A stretch of DNA of 64,000 bases, taken from contig OX393576.1 of NCBI GenBank assembly GCA_947652605.1, positions 62,968,966 to 63,032,965 on the forward strand, read 5' to 3'. Shown here piece by piece: positions 47,868 to 59,913 of the stretch. This stretch comes from Elmis aenea (Eukaryota; Arthropoda; Insecta; Coleoptera; Elmidae). The number at the start of each line of letters is the position of its first letter. The first letter of the stretch is position 1. The notes under the pieces were generated by a model that worked only from the letters and a program-made list of their open reading frames with translations, searched no databases and was not told where the DNA came from. A program made the translations under genes and the position numbers.

Positions 47868-48018
47868 CTTGATGCCAGACAAGTTCTTGATCTGCAACAA
47901 CCGTATCATCATCAGACCAAAGAATCTCTTCTGTTGATGCTGCTATGCTCTGGCATTCCATGAAGCTATCCCAGTCTATGCTGTGTCTTGCTGCCATAAT
48001 TTACTTTTTCTACGCCAT
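47868..48018 (-). CDS. Candidate 5' exon of a host gene with both splice sites
   Basis: On the minus strand a pyrimidine-rich acceptor (TTTATTTGTTTCAG) ends at 48019, and a donor (CAAG followed by GTACTT) lies at 47867. Between them an ATG at 47997 opens 43 codons plus one base, starting MAARHSIDWDSFMECQSI and containing an acidic EEILWSDDD segment. In-frame stops precede this ATG inside the exon, so translation would begin here. The peptide is not AT-biased and looks genuine, but I do not recognise it. The exon ends in phase 1. If unspliced, the frame would stop at 47845. It could be a start-bearing second exon of a transcript continuing to the left. Confidence 0.5.
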
Positions 48019-48019
48019 C

Positions 48020-49085
48020 TGAAACAAATAAATATCGATAAATCGTATATAGTACGTGAATTGAGTATATTTGCGTATTAATAAAATAAAATAACACACC
48101 TACACAAATACACTTTAAGAGTCGCTATTAATTTATTAAAACTATGGTTATAAAAATTATAAATACAAAGTAATAATCAGCAAAATAGTTATTACCTACT
48201 GAAAGTGTTTTGTAAAGCCACAACTTTGGTACTATTTTCTTGCATTAGATACAGACCTAGTTAAGACAAAATTGTTACTGTATTAATTTATGAGATTTAA
48301 AATAAAATTGATGTGCTGTGTATAGTTTAAGTGTAAATAGTTTTATTTTTATTTAAATGGCAAAAACTATTAGATGGGGTTGTTACTTAATTAATTCTTT
48401 CATTTTTAGATTTGAATGCAACGACAAATTTCCTAAATTTTCTTATTTAATCGACCTTTTAGCTCTTAAAATAAGCCAGATCCTCATTTTGAACCTCGAA
48501 TTGGGACGCTGTTGTTATAACAAATAACGTATCATAATACTCTTATTGGTTATAAACGACGTACAATCTATCATATTTGACAAAACATTATCTTAATATA
48601 AATATTCCTTTTTGATAGCTTTATTGTTCGTATGTTAAAGTTGTATCCCGGATGGAAAACGTGCTATCAATCACCTACTTACAAAGGCGTACCCTTCAAA
48701 TAATAATGAACGAGTGGTAGCATCCCTAAAATTGTTTAAAATCAATGACATTCTCTAGTATTATATCGTATTATAAATTATGCCCTTATTTATTTTAGGT
48801 AAAATTAAAATTTATTACATTTTGTGGCTTATATACGATGGAAACGCGTGTAGAGGCTAAATGTAACATTTTGCTTGACAATATCAAAGTACACACAAAT
48901 TCTTGTGCTTGAATAAGAATTTAAAAAGTTTTGGATAAACGTCGGTTTTAATTATGAACTGATAGTGGCAACAATGACTTTTTATGCAAAATTAGTTAGC
49001 TGTTTTTGGAAACAAAAGCCGTGATAAGTGTTTTACAATTAAATTTTATTAACTATCAGATTCATCACTAGACAATCTTTAAGCT
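48020..49085. other. Non-coding stretch, no gene seen
   Basis: No supported feature. It would be upstream intron or intergenic DNA relative to the minus-strand candidate exon. Confidence 0.35.
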
Positions 49086-49089
49086 AATG

Positions 49090-50456
49090 AGTTGGCATGT
49101 GCAGGGGCTTGTAGCTTGCACTGGTGACGTCGAGAGGTGAACGTCCATGGAAGTCACCTCAGTTTCCATTTAAGTCTGTTGGCCAGCGTCTCTTCAGTCT
49201 TCTGCCTTGCATAGGCTGTAGCTGTAACAGTGTCTCTAGTAGTCTCTAGTGAGCTTCAAATTTTCTGTTGTACATGCGGGTTCTGTCTTCGATTACTTCT
49301 CTCACGTAGGGACTTTTTAGGTCTGTATGTAATGTGCGGTTTGATACGTACCACGGCACCTTTGTTATGTATAGCTCGAAGAGTTTTAGATTGAGTTCTC
49401 TGCATATTTTCTATGTGATATTTGGTTGCACAGCCCCAGAGCTCCACTCCGTAGGTCCAGATCGGTCTAATGACGCTTTTAAGTAATTTGTTTTCTGTTG
49501 ATAATTCTGATTTGCGTCCAAACAGCCAGTAAATCTGCTTAACTCTCAACTCGATCTGTTTTTTTTGTTATGTGGTCTTTCCACTTAACCTTGCTGTCTA
49601 GGTAAAGACCAAGATATTTAACAGTTTCCACTTGTGGTACATCTCTTGATTGAGGCGTACTGTAGGACAGCGTTCTTTCCCAAGTGTAAATGTTATGTGG
49701 GATGATTTTGATCCATTTACTTGTATCTTCCACTGTTCCAGCTAGGTCTCGAGAATTTTTAGATATCCTTGAAGATTATGTGACGCGATGTTAGGGTCTG
49801 TATGTGTCGATATTATGGCTGTGCCATCGGCGAAGTTACCAGTGATTATATCTTTAGAAGTTGGTAAATCTGATGTGTATAAAACGTACAGAAGGGGACC
49901 AAGGATGCTTCCTTGCGGCACTCCAGAATGTATAGGAAAGCGAGTGGAAGTTTGTTTATTGATTTTTATTAAAAATTCTCTTTGGTTTTGGTATGATTTC
50001 AATAAATTAAAGTACTTGTGTGGGAGATTTTGTTTGATATTAAACAGAAGACTTGAATGCCAAAACTTATCGAAAGCCTGACTTACATCTAAAAATGTTG
50101 TGGTGCAGTATTGATGATTCTCCATGGATTTGGTGATTGTATACACGATCCTATGGCAGTGTTGAATTGTGCAGTGTGAGTGTCGAAATCCAAATTGGTG
50201 ATCTGGCATCCAGGTTTGGGAATCGATATCTGTATTGATTCGCCTTAGGATGAGTTCCTCAAGCACTTTTGATATTGCCTACAGCAAGCTTATTGGACGG
50301 TAAGATGTGACATTAGTTGCATCTTGCCAGGTTAAGGGATCATAATTATTTGTGCGACGTTTAGCGTTTTGGACCAGTCGTCTAGTCTTTTTATTGCGTT
50401 GAATAAATGCATGAGTAACCTCAGTCCCTCCTCTGGTAGTTCCTTTAGCATTTAAT
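49090..50456 (-). pseudogene. Jockey-like LINE reverse transcriptase, decayed
   Basis: Read on the minus strand, the fragment starts near 50456 with ELPEEGLRLLMHLFNAIKRL, continues through a YRPI-like region, and has its longest open part at 49742-50266: QFGFRHSHCTIQ, motif A TTFLDVSQAFDKFWH, and GVPQGSILGPLLYVLYTSDL. Motif C reads NFADGTAI, so the second Asp of the FADD box is Gly and polymerase activity is lost independently of the frameshifts. Downstream are VKYLGLYLDSKVKWKDHI, IYWLFGRKSELSTENKLL, IRPIWTYGVELWGCA and QRTQSKTLRAI, the Jockey-type tail seen also at 27795-28174. It is 5' truncated; no endonuclease domain is visible. Confidence 0.88.
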
Positions 50457-50459
50457 TAG

Positions 50460-51820
50460 AATTCTTTGTTGGATGTTTTAAATGAATTAAAAACTTTACC
50501 AATGACTGTTAGTCATTTTTTACTTGCTTTATTGTAATATTTCGTCTACAATAGCAAAATGTTCAGCCATTTTTCACTAAATAAATCTACCACGGTTTTT
50601 AAGAAGATCCTGATTTTTTTACTAACAAAAAGCATCAGTGGATTGCGCCATTAAGCTGTATATTAGGCAGGTCAAAGCATGTATGTAAAAGTATAAAGAC
50701 ACACATAAAACTCTAGTTTGCTGGGGGTAACTCAGCTAAACATAGCCCAGTCTGCTACATTGAGAGGAATTCCGTTGCTATTTATAACCGTCTGGCTGCG
50801 TCGCGACGCAACTGAACTCATGTTGGCGTCAAGAGGAGGTTATCATTCATCATACTTTTACAAAGCTCTTCGTACTTGATGCAAAAGCAATTAATAATAT
50901 TTTAAAAGCAGTGTGAAAAAGCAATTTTACCGCTAGCCTTTCTTTTTGATTTATTTTTAAAACTAGTATCACGTAGTTTATAATGCAATGATAACGCAAA
51001 AATACCCGTTGAAAAAGTCTTTTCCTTTAGTAAAAAAATGTGCCCTTTAATAAGTAAGCTGCGATTTTAAGAGATTAAACCTAACCTTGGTTGTTGTAAT
51101 TTTCGCGTATTTTTTAATCTATTCAGCGTCAAGCGACTGCGCTTTCTCGTTTGTGCTTTAAAACGTTTTTAATTATATATCTCCTGAAAGTGACACTGCT
51201 AATGTAATAGCCTGTGCAGGTTTTTATTATAAAAGTCAGTAATACTTGTGGTTTACGCGCATTTTGTTAGAATCGTATGCATATTATTACTTGTTTTTTT
51301 TTTGTCATAAGAATAAATTTTAAACGATGCGTATTTTCAAGTAGGAAATAACTAGTAATATTTATTAGCATTAATGTTAAATGTCAAAAAGCTTGAAAAT
51401 TTCAAACAGAACAAATATTTAATCAACTACTTTAAAAACATATTTGAGTTATTTGCATGATTCGTTAATTAATAAAAATAAATACCTTTGCCAATAATAT
51501 AGCTACTGTACGAGATTATCAAAACTGCTCTTGGATTCCTTCAAGAGATTATCAGAAAAAGAGACGAACCTTCGTTCATTAAACTTATTTGTATTATTTA
51601 AAATTACTTTTCAAATTATAGCTTCAAGGAATTTTCGTAAGAAAACATAAGCTGTTTTTAATAAAGACAATTTATATTAATTATTGAAAAAACTTGTAAA
51701 AGGCTGCCAAAAAGAATAGATAAGTATGTAATTTTTTTTTCAGTTGCTAATTTGAATAAACTTAACAAAACCAATAATATTGTAATAACTTACTTATTTT
51801 TAAAGATAAACCTAACAACC
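50460..51820. other. Non-coding stretch, no gene seen
   Basis: No supported coding or RNA feature. A palindromic GCGTCGCGACGC occurs near 50796. Confidence 0.4.
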
Positions 51821-51822
51821 TA

Positions 51823-52400
51823 TACAGGGTGTTTCAGACCACCCGTACCAGCACTTTTATTTAAAAATGCGACGTCTGACAAAGATGTTTTTTTTTTTTT
51901 TAATTACAGAAGTGCATATGTAGAATTGACTGACGCTATAGCGGTTTTCGTGATTAAACCCGAAGTTACCAAATCCGGAAGTAACTTTAAAAACTTAAAT
52001 GGAATCATCCTGTTTATATTGCATAATAAGAAAGATATTTGATTAAAAAGCACTTTTTACTTATAAAATTTGTTGATTATCAGTATAGTTTGGTTTGGTC
52101 CTAAATCATAACAACATTAAAAACCCTGGTCGCATGTAACTGCGTTCTGAACACCTCTTTTTTTTATTTAGTTTAGTATTTATTTGAATAAAATTTTCGA
52201 CATGTGATATGTGTAAAAACCCCGATTATTTGAACATATGTACACTATTGTTTCACTTTCGGTTTCGCCGCAAAATGACCCTAAGTTTTTTTTATCTCAA
52301 ATGGAACACGCTGTATATTTTTACATTTTTAGAAAAAGGAAGCAATTTTGAATACAAATGCACTATCTTGGTTGGTTATTATTTTTGTTTTTACATCTAG
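51823..52400. repeat. Truncated CAGGGTG-type element and solo foldback arm
   Basis: CAGGGTGTTTCAGACCACCC at 51825 follows a TA and looks like the left end of an element with no matching right end. From about 52150 to 52400 the sequence is collinear with one arm of the foldback at 16293-17664 (TTCACTTTCGGTTTCGCCG, ATGGAACACGCTGTATATTT). Reading frames over this interval come from the repeat. Confidence 0.6.
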
Positions 52401-52785
52401 TACCAAAAAATAATCCTAACGGCGTACATCTGGAGTAGGTATGAAAAACATTAGTGACTTCCTAGTGCATCTAAATAACTTAAATAACTAAATAAGTTAA
52501 AAAGCATCGCACTTTCTCAAAAAAAATAATTTTATCCTTCAAAACCATATAATAGCCAGAAAAAAAATCCAACAAATTATCCATGACGAATCTCATACCA
52601 AAATATGTTCAAAGCAATTTGAATTTTTTAAAACATTAGTTCGTAGAGGTTGGCTTAAGTCACTTGATTAAAGCGATTTATGGAATACACGTTTTACGAA
52701 CGGTACTTATTTCAGTGAATTAAAATTTTTGTAAATAATTGCTTTAGCGCGTCCACTATCAACACTCACATTTTTATGTAATGCT

Positions 52786-54013
52786 CAGTGGCGGATTACC
52801 GCACAGGCGCATGAGGCGCGCGCCTCGGGCCTCGGCAAAAAGGGGGCCTCAGAATCATTGGGTTCGTCATCCAAAAAAACCAAAATTAAATTTTTATTGT
52901 CTGTTAAGATGAGAATTATAAAATAATAATTGTAGGCAAATTGTAATATCTTCTAAAACCTATTTTCATAGTGGGTATTGTGTAATAGCCATTGATGCCA
53001 ATTTAAAAAAAAAACATGTTAAATTAAACAAAAATGATAGCCAATTTGGTTCCAAATCGCCAAAACTTGCAACCCTGCTTGCATCTGATTACAGTGCACT
53101 GCAAACCGATGTACTGTACAGGGTGGTCCAAATTCGATGGGATTACATGGGCATCTCGCTTAATAGTTAAGATAGAGAAACGGTTAATGTACCAAAAATG
53201 TACAGTTTTTTGGGACAAACTTAGAATTGTTGTCAAATATATTCTATCTTTTCCGATTTTCCTTTGTTTTCACAACCTGCTTTTTGTTTCTTATCTTTAA
53301 AAATTTTTAAAAACCTTTGTAACTTGCGTATTATTGAAAATAAATACATCAACCCTAATATATTTGGAAAGGGAAAAAATACGGAATTTAAATAGGTCAT
53401 AGCCAACTATAGCTTCCATTTAAAAAAAGGTGAGTTTGTGTCATAACTTTTTAACGGCGAGCGTAAAATATTTTTTTTAGTACCTACTATCAAAATCTAC
53501 ATAAAAATATCTAAAAATAATCTTTATAAACTTTTTCGATATTTAAAACAATAAGGGAGATATGACACATTATAAATATAACAAAAAAAACAGTTTTTCA
53601 TTAATAATTCAAAAACCGGAAATGATAGAATATTTTTGAAAACTGTTCTGAGTTTGTTCTAAAAAAACTGCACATTTTTAGTAATTAAACCGTTTCTCTA
53701 TCTTGACTATTAAGCGAGATACCCATTGTAGTCCCATCGAATTTGGACCACCTGTACTGTATGTGCAGAATTTGACTGTGATTTTTTTACTTGAGATGGG
53801 ATTTTTTCTTTTAAATAGGAATGTGATTTTTTTTCTGGTACCTGAGAATATTTTTTTGTTTCCGTATTTGATTTTTTTGTTTATGTTTTTGTTGGTTCTA
53901 AAAATACAAAACGGTATGATTTTTCTGCATTGTTCATTTTAGTGAACCATCTTAATAGGGGGCCTCCAGATCAGGTTGCGCCTGGGGCCCCACAAAATCA
54001 AGATCCGCTACTG
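52786..54013. mobile_element. hAT-type element, 1228 bp, non-autonomous
   Basis: The left end is CAGTGGCGGAT and the right end, read inward, is CAGTAGCGGAT. A perfect 8-bp duplication GTAATGCT flanks it (52778-52785 and 54014-54021). Subterminal blocks are very rich in G and C (GAGGCGCGCGCCTCGGGCCTC begins at 52812, GGGGCCCCAC lies near the right end). No transposase was recognised. Roughly half its length is a foldback insertion at 53119-53754. Confidence 0.9.
53119..53754. mobile_element. Foldback element nested in a hAT, 636 bp
   Basis: Ends are CAGGGTGGTCCAAATTCGAT and a close complement (one base shorter run of G). The inverted repeat continues through GGGATTACATGGGCATCTCG and AAGATAGAGAAACGGTTAAT. 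The immediate flanks are the 7-bp repeat TACTGTA (53112-53118 and 53755-53761), which contains the TA expected for Tc1/mariner types. No coding capacity. Confidence 0.88.
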
Positions 54014-54024
54014 GTAATGCTTTT

Positions 54025-56115
54025 CAATGAATGCTTCGATTCTGGATAATGGTGGCATTAATTAAAGCAAAGATTCTTTTGCTTGAGGCTACGACGCGAC
54101 GTACGCAGTTTTTTGATTCATTATTTACAAGTAATTGGGCACATTCTCTAAACGCTTTGATCCTATAATGTAAATAATGAATCTTCATTTCCGAACAATG
54201 CAGAGAACGTACTGGTGAAAAATTTACTCAAAAGTCTGTTTTACACAATACTATTTTTTCGTTAAAAAAAATGCATTCCATTTTATATTACCGTGTCAAT
54301 CAGAAATTAATAATCTTGAACCAAAAAATCAGACGGAAATAGGACGTGTTCTAATCGCATCCAATATTTGGCATGCGCGCATGCGTATTCTACTGTAATT
54401 GTATCTGACCGCATGTCATTTGTGGGTTAGGTTAACTGAAATAAAAACCAGTTCGTTATTGATTGTTTAGTAACATCATTAATGGTATTGCATCCATAAG
54501 TAGTTGTTTTCTAATAATTTGTAATGATGTATAAGTACTAGGGTGACCAGATTTCAGTTTATGTAAACCCGTTGACGATGTCAGGTGAGGAGGGGGGTTA
54601 GGAAATACACCTTGATTTTTGGTGTAGTTTTTCAGGATTTTAATTCGTAATAAAAAAAAAAAACCTGAGTGGGAAATATGCAACGTTGATATTGTGATAC
54701 CCCGCTGGAGATCATTTATTTTATTTTACTTCAATGTCATTTAATTTACTTTTAAATGAATAACATTGCAACAAATGCTGATGCATCACTTACTAAAACA
54801 TGTAACACTTTAAAAGGGCCAAGTTATGAGGATTTCAAAGTAAAATACAGTAACGTAAAAATATTACGGTCATAACTTGGGTCCTACAACGCCAGCATTT
54901 GGGTTTCGTCAATCAACAAACGATTTGTTCATAAATTTGTACATCATAAGTATAACAAACTACTCGCACAAATATGTGTTTATAGGAAAGAATGACAAAG
55001 ATGCAACTACAATAAAAAGACGATAGCAACAGCGAACCCAAAATCTTGGGCAGTCGCGCTGGGGTAGTTAAGAATCGACCACCGAGAAATGTACAGCCAG
55101 TCGAAAAATAAAGGAGTTTGTTGTCAAAATTGTTGCGTTTAATTTGTTTCTTACTGTGTACTAATTGCTCTAGACCTGTGTACTACGTAAAACAACGTTT
55201 GAGGGCCCAACCACGTTACAAAGACGATCACGAGCCATAATTAACAACAAAAAATATAAGAGTAATAAGTACTGTTCCACAACAGTGCGGCCTATGTACA
55301 GTACGATCAGTCACAATACAAAAAAAAAACAAAAAACAAATAAATACAACATTTTGTTACAAGGATATAACGACGTAATAAATAGATTTTAAAAAACAAG
55401 GTGATTTACGAGACTTCCCTGAATAATAACATACATATTTTTCGGTTAAGTTAATTTTTGGTACTATTACGAAACCCGTAGAAATTATAATAAAACCCGG
55501 AGTCCGGAGAAACGATGTTAAATCCCTGAGATTCTGGGTGAAAACCGGATACCTGGACAATCTAAAAGCACCCATATACAAATTTACAAGTAAACATCAA
55601 AATATAAATAAATATTTGACATGGTTATTTAGAATTGCCAACCAAATATAACAAAAGTTACTAAAAGGTAACCAAAATATTAAAGTTTTTGTATCAAAAA
55701 ATATAACCACGTAAAGGTTCATATTTTCCATGCAAAATTCTTAAGCGTAAGTTTTATATAAAAATTGTATGCTATTTTCTTAAACGAATAGTTACCAATT
55801 AGTATAGTCTAAAACTGGTAAGTCCAATTTATATTTTCATTGTTAGTTATAATAATTATATAACGATTAAGCCTTGGAGACTGAATAACTCTTGTAGGAA
55901 CATAAATAAGGATTTGTACTACTAGAACAACAGAAATCATGAGACCTTTCTTATCTTTATGACTGCAGCTTGGGTGGATCAATGTTATGTTAGCTGAAAA
56001 TGCAACACAAGTATGTCCTTAGGCTCTCTGCCATAAATAAGACACGTTTTACTAATTCACATATTATGCTTCCGGATTTAAATTATATTTTCGTGTTTCA
56101 TAATAATTTATAATA
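54025..56115. other. Non-coding stretch with a possible degraded element
   Basis: AGGGTGACCAGAT at 54540 and GTATCCGG-like sequence (as CCGGATACCTGGACAATCT) ending near 55562 could be weak inverted ends of a degraded element about 1 kb long, but no target duplication was found. No gene is supported. Confidence 0.25.
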
Positions 56116-56121
56116 GTTACT

Positions 56122-56310
56122 TTATGTCGTGAGCTGTAATAAATATGACAAACAAAGGGCCACAAACAATGGTGTCAGATTTGAAATAAGCCTTTCTCGT
56201 TGCACCAAGTAAAGCTCGCCGCAGCGGAAACTCCGGTCTCGTCGTGTGACATCATTTCCCATGGAACGAATCCTTCCTGCAACTACAGAATTACAACCAT
56301 AGCGCACATT
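56122..56310 (-). other. GC-richer segment with minus-strand open frame
   Basis: The segment at about 56190-56310 is richer in G and C than its surroundings and is open on the minus strand. The first ATG in that frame gives MGNDVTRRDRSFRCGELYL and runs to a stop near 56122. I see no recognised domain and no good splice site. It may be an exon, an old element or chance. Confidence 0.2.
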
Positions 56311-56597
56311 AAACGGGATTTTTCATTAAGCTTTGTATGTTATCAACGCTCCTTTTAAATTACAGAATGATGTACTGTTTATTTAATTTTGAAAATAATT
56401 AAAAAGGCGAATTAATTTGAGCGGTGCGAGTAATTTGAACCGGCGTAAAATTGAAACCTGGAAATAATAGAAATAGGTAATATCAAAGCGGACTCCGGAA
56501 TACAAGCGAAATAATGAATTAAAAACCAGTATGAAAATTAAAGGTTTGTTTTTGTTAGTCAATTTTGTGTTGTATGTATTATTTTGCGAAATAATTA

Positions 56598-56800
56598 TAC
56601 AGGGTGGTCCACTTTTTAGCAGCAGGACTTTAATAGTCGATAGAAAAACGTATTTTAAAGCGAATATTCCATATCAACAAAAAACGCTTCATTTTAAAGA
56701 TACAGGGTGTTGAAATTTTCGAAAAATAACGATAATGTTTAACCGTTTCTCAACCAGTAGATATATTTAAACCAAATTTGGTATACAGCACGACCTTACA
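56598..56800. repeat. CAGGGTG-type repeat fragments
   Basis: TACAGGGTGGTCCACTTTTT at 56600 and TACAGGGTGTTGAAATTTTC at 56701 are two same-orientation starts of this element type about 100 bp apart. No matching right ends were found, so they are truncated copies. The frames crossing them are not genes. Confidence 0.45.
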
Positions 56801-57251
56801 TGTTTCCACAATCGGTGAAAATTTCAAGTCCCACAAGCAACCAGTGGCGGAATTGTGGGGGTTCAGTTTCAATAAATTTTATAAAAAACTAGTACGGACC
56901 TGTTTAAAATCAAACTCAAACTTGTTTTTGAGTAGAACATTTTATTCTAAACAAAAAGTGTCTCTTGAGTTTTTTCGTATCTGCTACCGTTTGGTGCGGA
57001 ATTTGATTTATTTTACTATTTTCGCGAAAAATTTGCGCTTAAGTTCGATCTAAAAATATCGCGAAAAGCAGAAAATTGCAACTTGCAGAGTAAATGCTCA
57101 TTAATCATTAATTTAGCGGAACTTCTTCCTCATTATTAGTATGTTCTGTTATTAAAAACTGCAAAAATCGGTAATTACTTCTTTATTACGAATATTAGCT
57201 ATATTTTTAGATTGTGTATGTTCTGTGAGTATATTACGCAACGATTTTAGA

Positions 57252-57358
57252 AAAGTGAAGTTTTACTTAACGAGTATGGATTGTTTGAGTTTGAGCGAGC
57301 GAGTAACTTAAAAAGCCATACGAGTTTAGTGAAAACACTTTTCTAAATAGATTTGCGT
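57252..57358. repeat. Hairpin-capable inverted repeat
   Basis: GAAAAGTGAAGTTTTACTT...CGAGTATGG pairs imperfectly with CCATACGAGTTTAGTG...CACTTTTC, leaving a loop rich in GAGCGAGCGAG. It lies just left of the 19-bp inverted repeat that brackets the recombinase relic. Confidence 0.5.
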
Positions 57359-57364
57359 ATACCA

Positions 57365-57383
57365 TTTTATCGCATTTTATATA
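57365..57383. repeat. 19-bp inverted repeat, left copy
   Basis: TTTTATCGCATTTTATATA is the exact reverse complement of 59914-59932. The 2.57-kb interval between them contains the tyrosine-recombinase relic and a hAT element. Confidence 0.7.
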
Positions 57384-57497
57384 CAAATTTAAATATTAGG
57401 TAGGTTTTTTAAATAAAAAAGCAATATAACAACTTGAAATGTGCTTAACGACAAATAAACAAACAATAAATTTGTAAAAAAAAATCGCGACGAGCAA

Positions 57498-58480
57498 TGG
57501 AACATCAGGAATTTGAAACAAGAAGCGACCTTTCATCTATGGAATCTGTTATAAAAGCAGTGTCTTCTAGTTTGTTGCAACAAAAATCAAAAGATCGCTA
57601 CGAAAAAACTTACAGTCAGTTTTGCGACTTTAGAGAGAATAAAGAGGTCAAAGGAGTCGACTAAAGCATAGTATTGGCTTGTTTTTTTTTTTTTGTAAAG
57701 GTAAATAATAAATATTTTCAACATTTTTTTTACTTATTTAACTCCGTTATTGTAGGCTGAAAATTTGAAAGCTTCTAGTTTATGGTCGATGTACTTGTAC
57801 TCGATGGTTAAAAGTACTATTCAGGTTAATGAAAATGTGGATATTTCTGTATATAAAAAATTTATTGCTTTTTTAAATCGTCAAAATGACTATTACGAAC
57901 CCAAAAAATCGAAAATCTTGACAATGGAAAACGTTATGACGTTTCTCAACACGGTACCTGATGATAATTTTTTATTATTTGAAGTCGTTTTAATATTTGG
58001 TCTTAATGGTGCCTGCAGACGGACTTATGTTCACTGAAAGTTAAAGATATCGAAGATGCGTGCTCAGTTTTGGTTGTAACGCTGCATGACACAAAAACGA
58101 AAAAAAAAACGCGTTTTGACAATAACTTCTGCATGCAACGAAGTTGAATATTATAGAAAGTACGCCAGTTTAAGAGGTAAAAAATTTAACCACGAGAGTT
58201 TTTTTTTTAAATTTTATGAAAATGGTAAATGTTCAGTCCAGCCAGTGGGCATCAATACTTTCGCCGGTGTGCCAAAGAAAATCGCCGAATATTTGAAACT
58301 TCCATACAGAGGCAGTTATACCGGCCATTGCTTACGACGAACATCCGCCGCCTTTCTTGGTGACAGTGGAGCTGACTTTAAAAAGACATGGAGGGTGGCG
58401 TTCAACTAGCGTAGCAGAATCTTATGTAGAAGAAAGTGTCTCAAATAAGATTAAGATATCAAAACAATTTTTTTTATAAA
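57498..58480 (+). pseudogene. Tyrosine-recombinase-like gene relic (Crypton-like or domesticated)
   Basis: The product resembles eukaryotic tyrosine recombinases, which cut and rejoin DNA through a Tyr nucleophile. An ATG at 57498 starts MEHQEFETRSDLSSMESVIK, followed by a SAM-like N-terminal domain. A likely intron (donor AAAG then GTAAAT near 57701, acceptor TTATTGTAG at 57754) separates it from SSLWSMYLYSMVKSTIQ, a core-binding region with YYEPKKSKILT. The catalytic part has FGLNGACRRTYVHS around the first Arg, DTKTKKK, then YTGHCLRRTSAAFLGDSGAD with the His-x-x-Arg motif. After a one-base shift comes KRHGGWRSTSVAESYVEES, holding the second His and the Tyr nucleophile. One in-frame stop in the first exon and two frameshifts mark it as a relic. 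Crypton element versus host-domesticated gene cannot be settled here. Confidence 0.72.
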
Positions 58481-58591
58481 AGAACTTTGTTCCCCCAAGT
58501 AAAGTCAAAAGCTGCTCCAGTTGTTAAAAATGTTAAATCAACGTCGGTTACATTTACAAATAATGTAATTAATTGCGGTTAATATTTATAC

Positions 58592-59773
58592 CAGGGACTA
58601 AAAACGAAAAAAATTCCGTTCGTTTCTGTTCGGAACAAAAACGAAATATATCGTTTTCGTTCTTTTCGTTCTAACCGAAAAAATTCTTTTATCGTTTTCG
58701 TGAACCGAAATAATAACGGTTAAAACCGGTTTTACAATTTTTTTTTGGCGTCAAAAAATCAATTTTTTTTCTAGTCACCACAACCCTCTATAAATACGAT
58801 AACAATATTTGCGTCTCAACTAAAATATAAACGATGACGATGGGGTTTGATGCTCACGGACAACATATTTTAGACTGGCGAACCATCGCCATATTAAATT
58901 TACCAAATCATTAAACACATTAACATTTAACCATTTTATTAAGTTTAACACCCGTAAGGTGCAAAAACACAACGTGGTTAGGTTAAATTAAACACACGAT
59001 CTTTATCTAAAAATATGAAAATATAGCAAGTGCTGTTTTAAATTTGTTTTAGTACTAAAAATCTATGCATTTGAATTAAATAAGATACTGCTGTAATTAT
59101 TTAAAAAGACAAAAGAATGAATTCAAGTGGATAATTTACTAAATGTTAAAAATAAAAAAGATATTTAAAAAAACTTATATTAACTTGAAATATACTTTAA
59201 CTTTATAGTTTGTATATACCATACAATATAAATTTTCACATTCCGTTAAATCTTACATCTTCCAATCAATAAATCTTCTTTTACATTAGTCCTTTTCGAA
59301 GTAAGAATAAATTTTACTATTATTATGTCTAAACGCAAATAAAACAAACACATTGATAATATATATCCAATCAAGTGTATATTCTATATTGATGATCTAA
59401 AAAATAAATTAGAAATAGAGAATATCTGTACCGTTAATTGTATTACACGAAATTGCAAGTATAAACAATGAAGTTGTTAATACATATTCATGTAAATATA
59501 TGGAGAAAAGTGAAGCTCACTTATTTCAAGTGAGATTTTTTACTGCCTCGTGGAGTCTCCCCAGCACAAAAGGTAAATTCTAGTTTGAGTTTAACAAATA
59601 AAATTGAAATAGCGACAAAACCGGTTAAAACCGGTTAAAACCGATTTTGGAAAATATTTATTTCGTTTTTGTTCTTGAACGAAAAATAATAATTTCGTTT
59701 TCGGTTTCGTTTTCGTTCTTAAAAAAATTTCGGTTAATTTCGTTTAACGTTTTCGTGCCGTTCTCAGTCCCTG
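58592..59773. mobile_element. hAT-type element, 1182 bp, non-autonomous
   Basis: The left end CAGGGACTAAAAACG and the right end, read inward, CAGGGACTGAGAACG form the terminal repeat. The 8-bp duplication ATTTATAC is perfect (58584-58591 and 59774-59781). Iterated TTTCGTTTTCG-like and AAAACCGGTT-like words fill both subterminal regions over more than 100 bp. No transposase is encoded. It lies directly downstream of the recombinase relic. Confidence 0.93.
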
Positions 59774-59913
59774 ATTTATACCAATAAAAAATAAACAATT
59801 TCCATAAATCAATCTTATTATTATGAAATATTCGTTGTCATGTAGTTATGGTTGCTATGGTGTAAAGTTCCACTTTACTAAATGATTTTGAATTTGGTAA
59901 AATAGTCTGTTAC

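Noticed and set aside
54540..55566. A bounded 1-kb transposon
   Set aside because: The possible ends match only weakly and no target duplication could be identified.
56122..56307. A 61-codon protein starting at 56307
   Set aside because: The frame does not begin with ATG at that point and there is no recognised domain; only a low-confidence segment note was kept.
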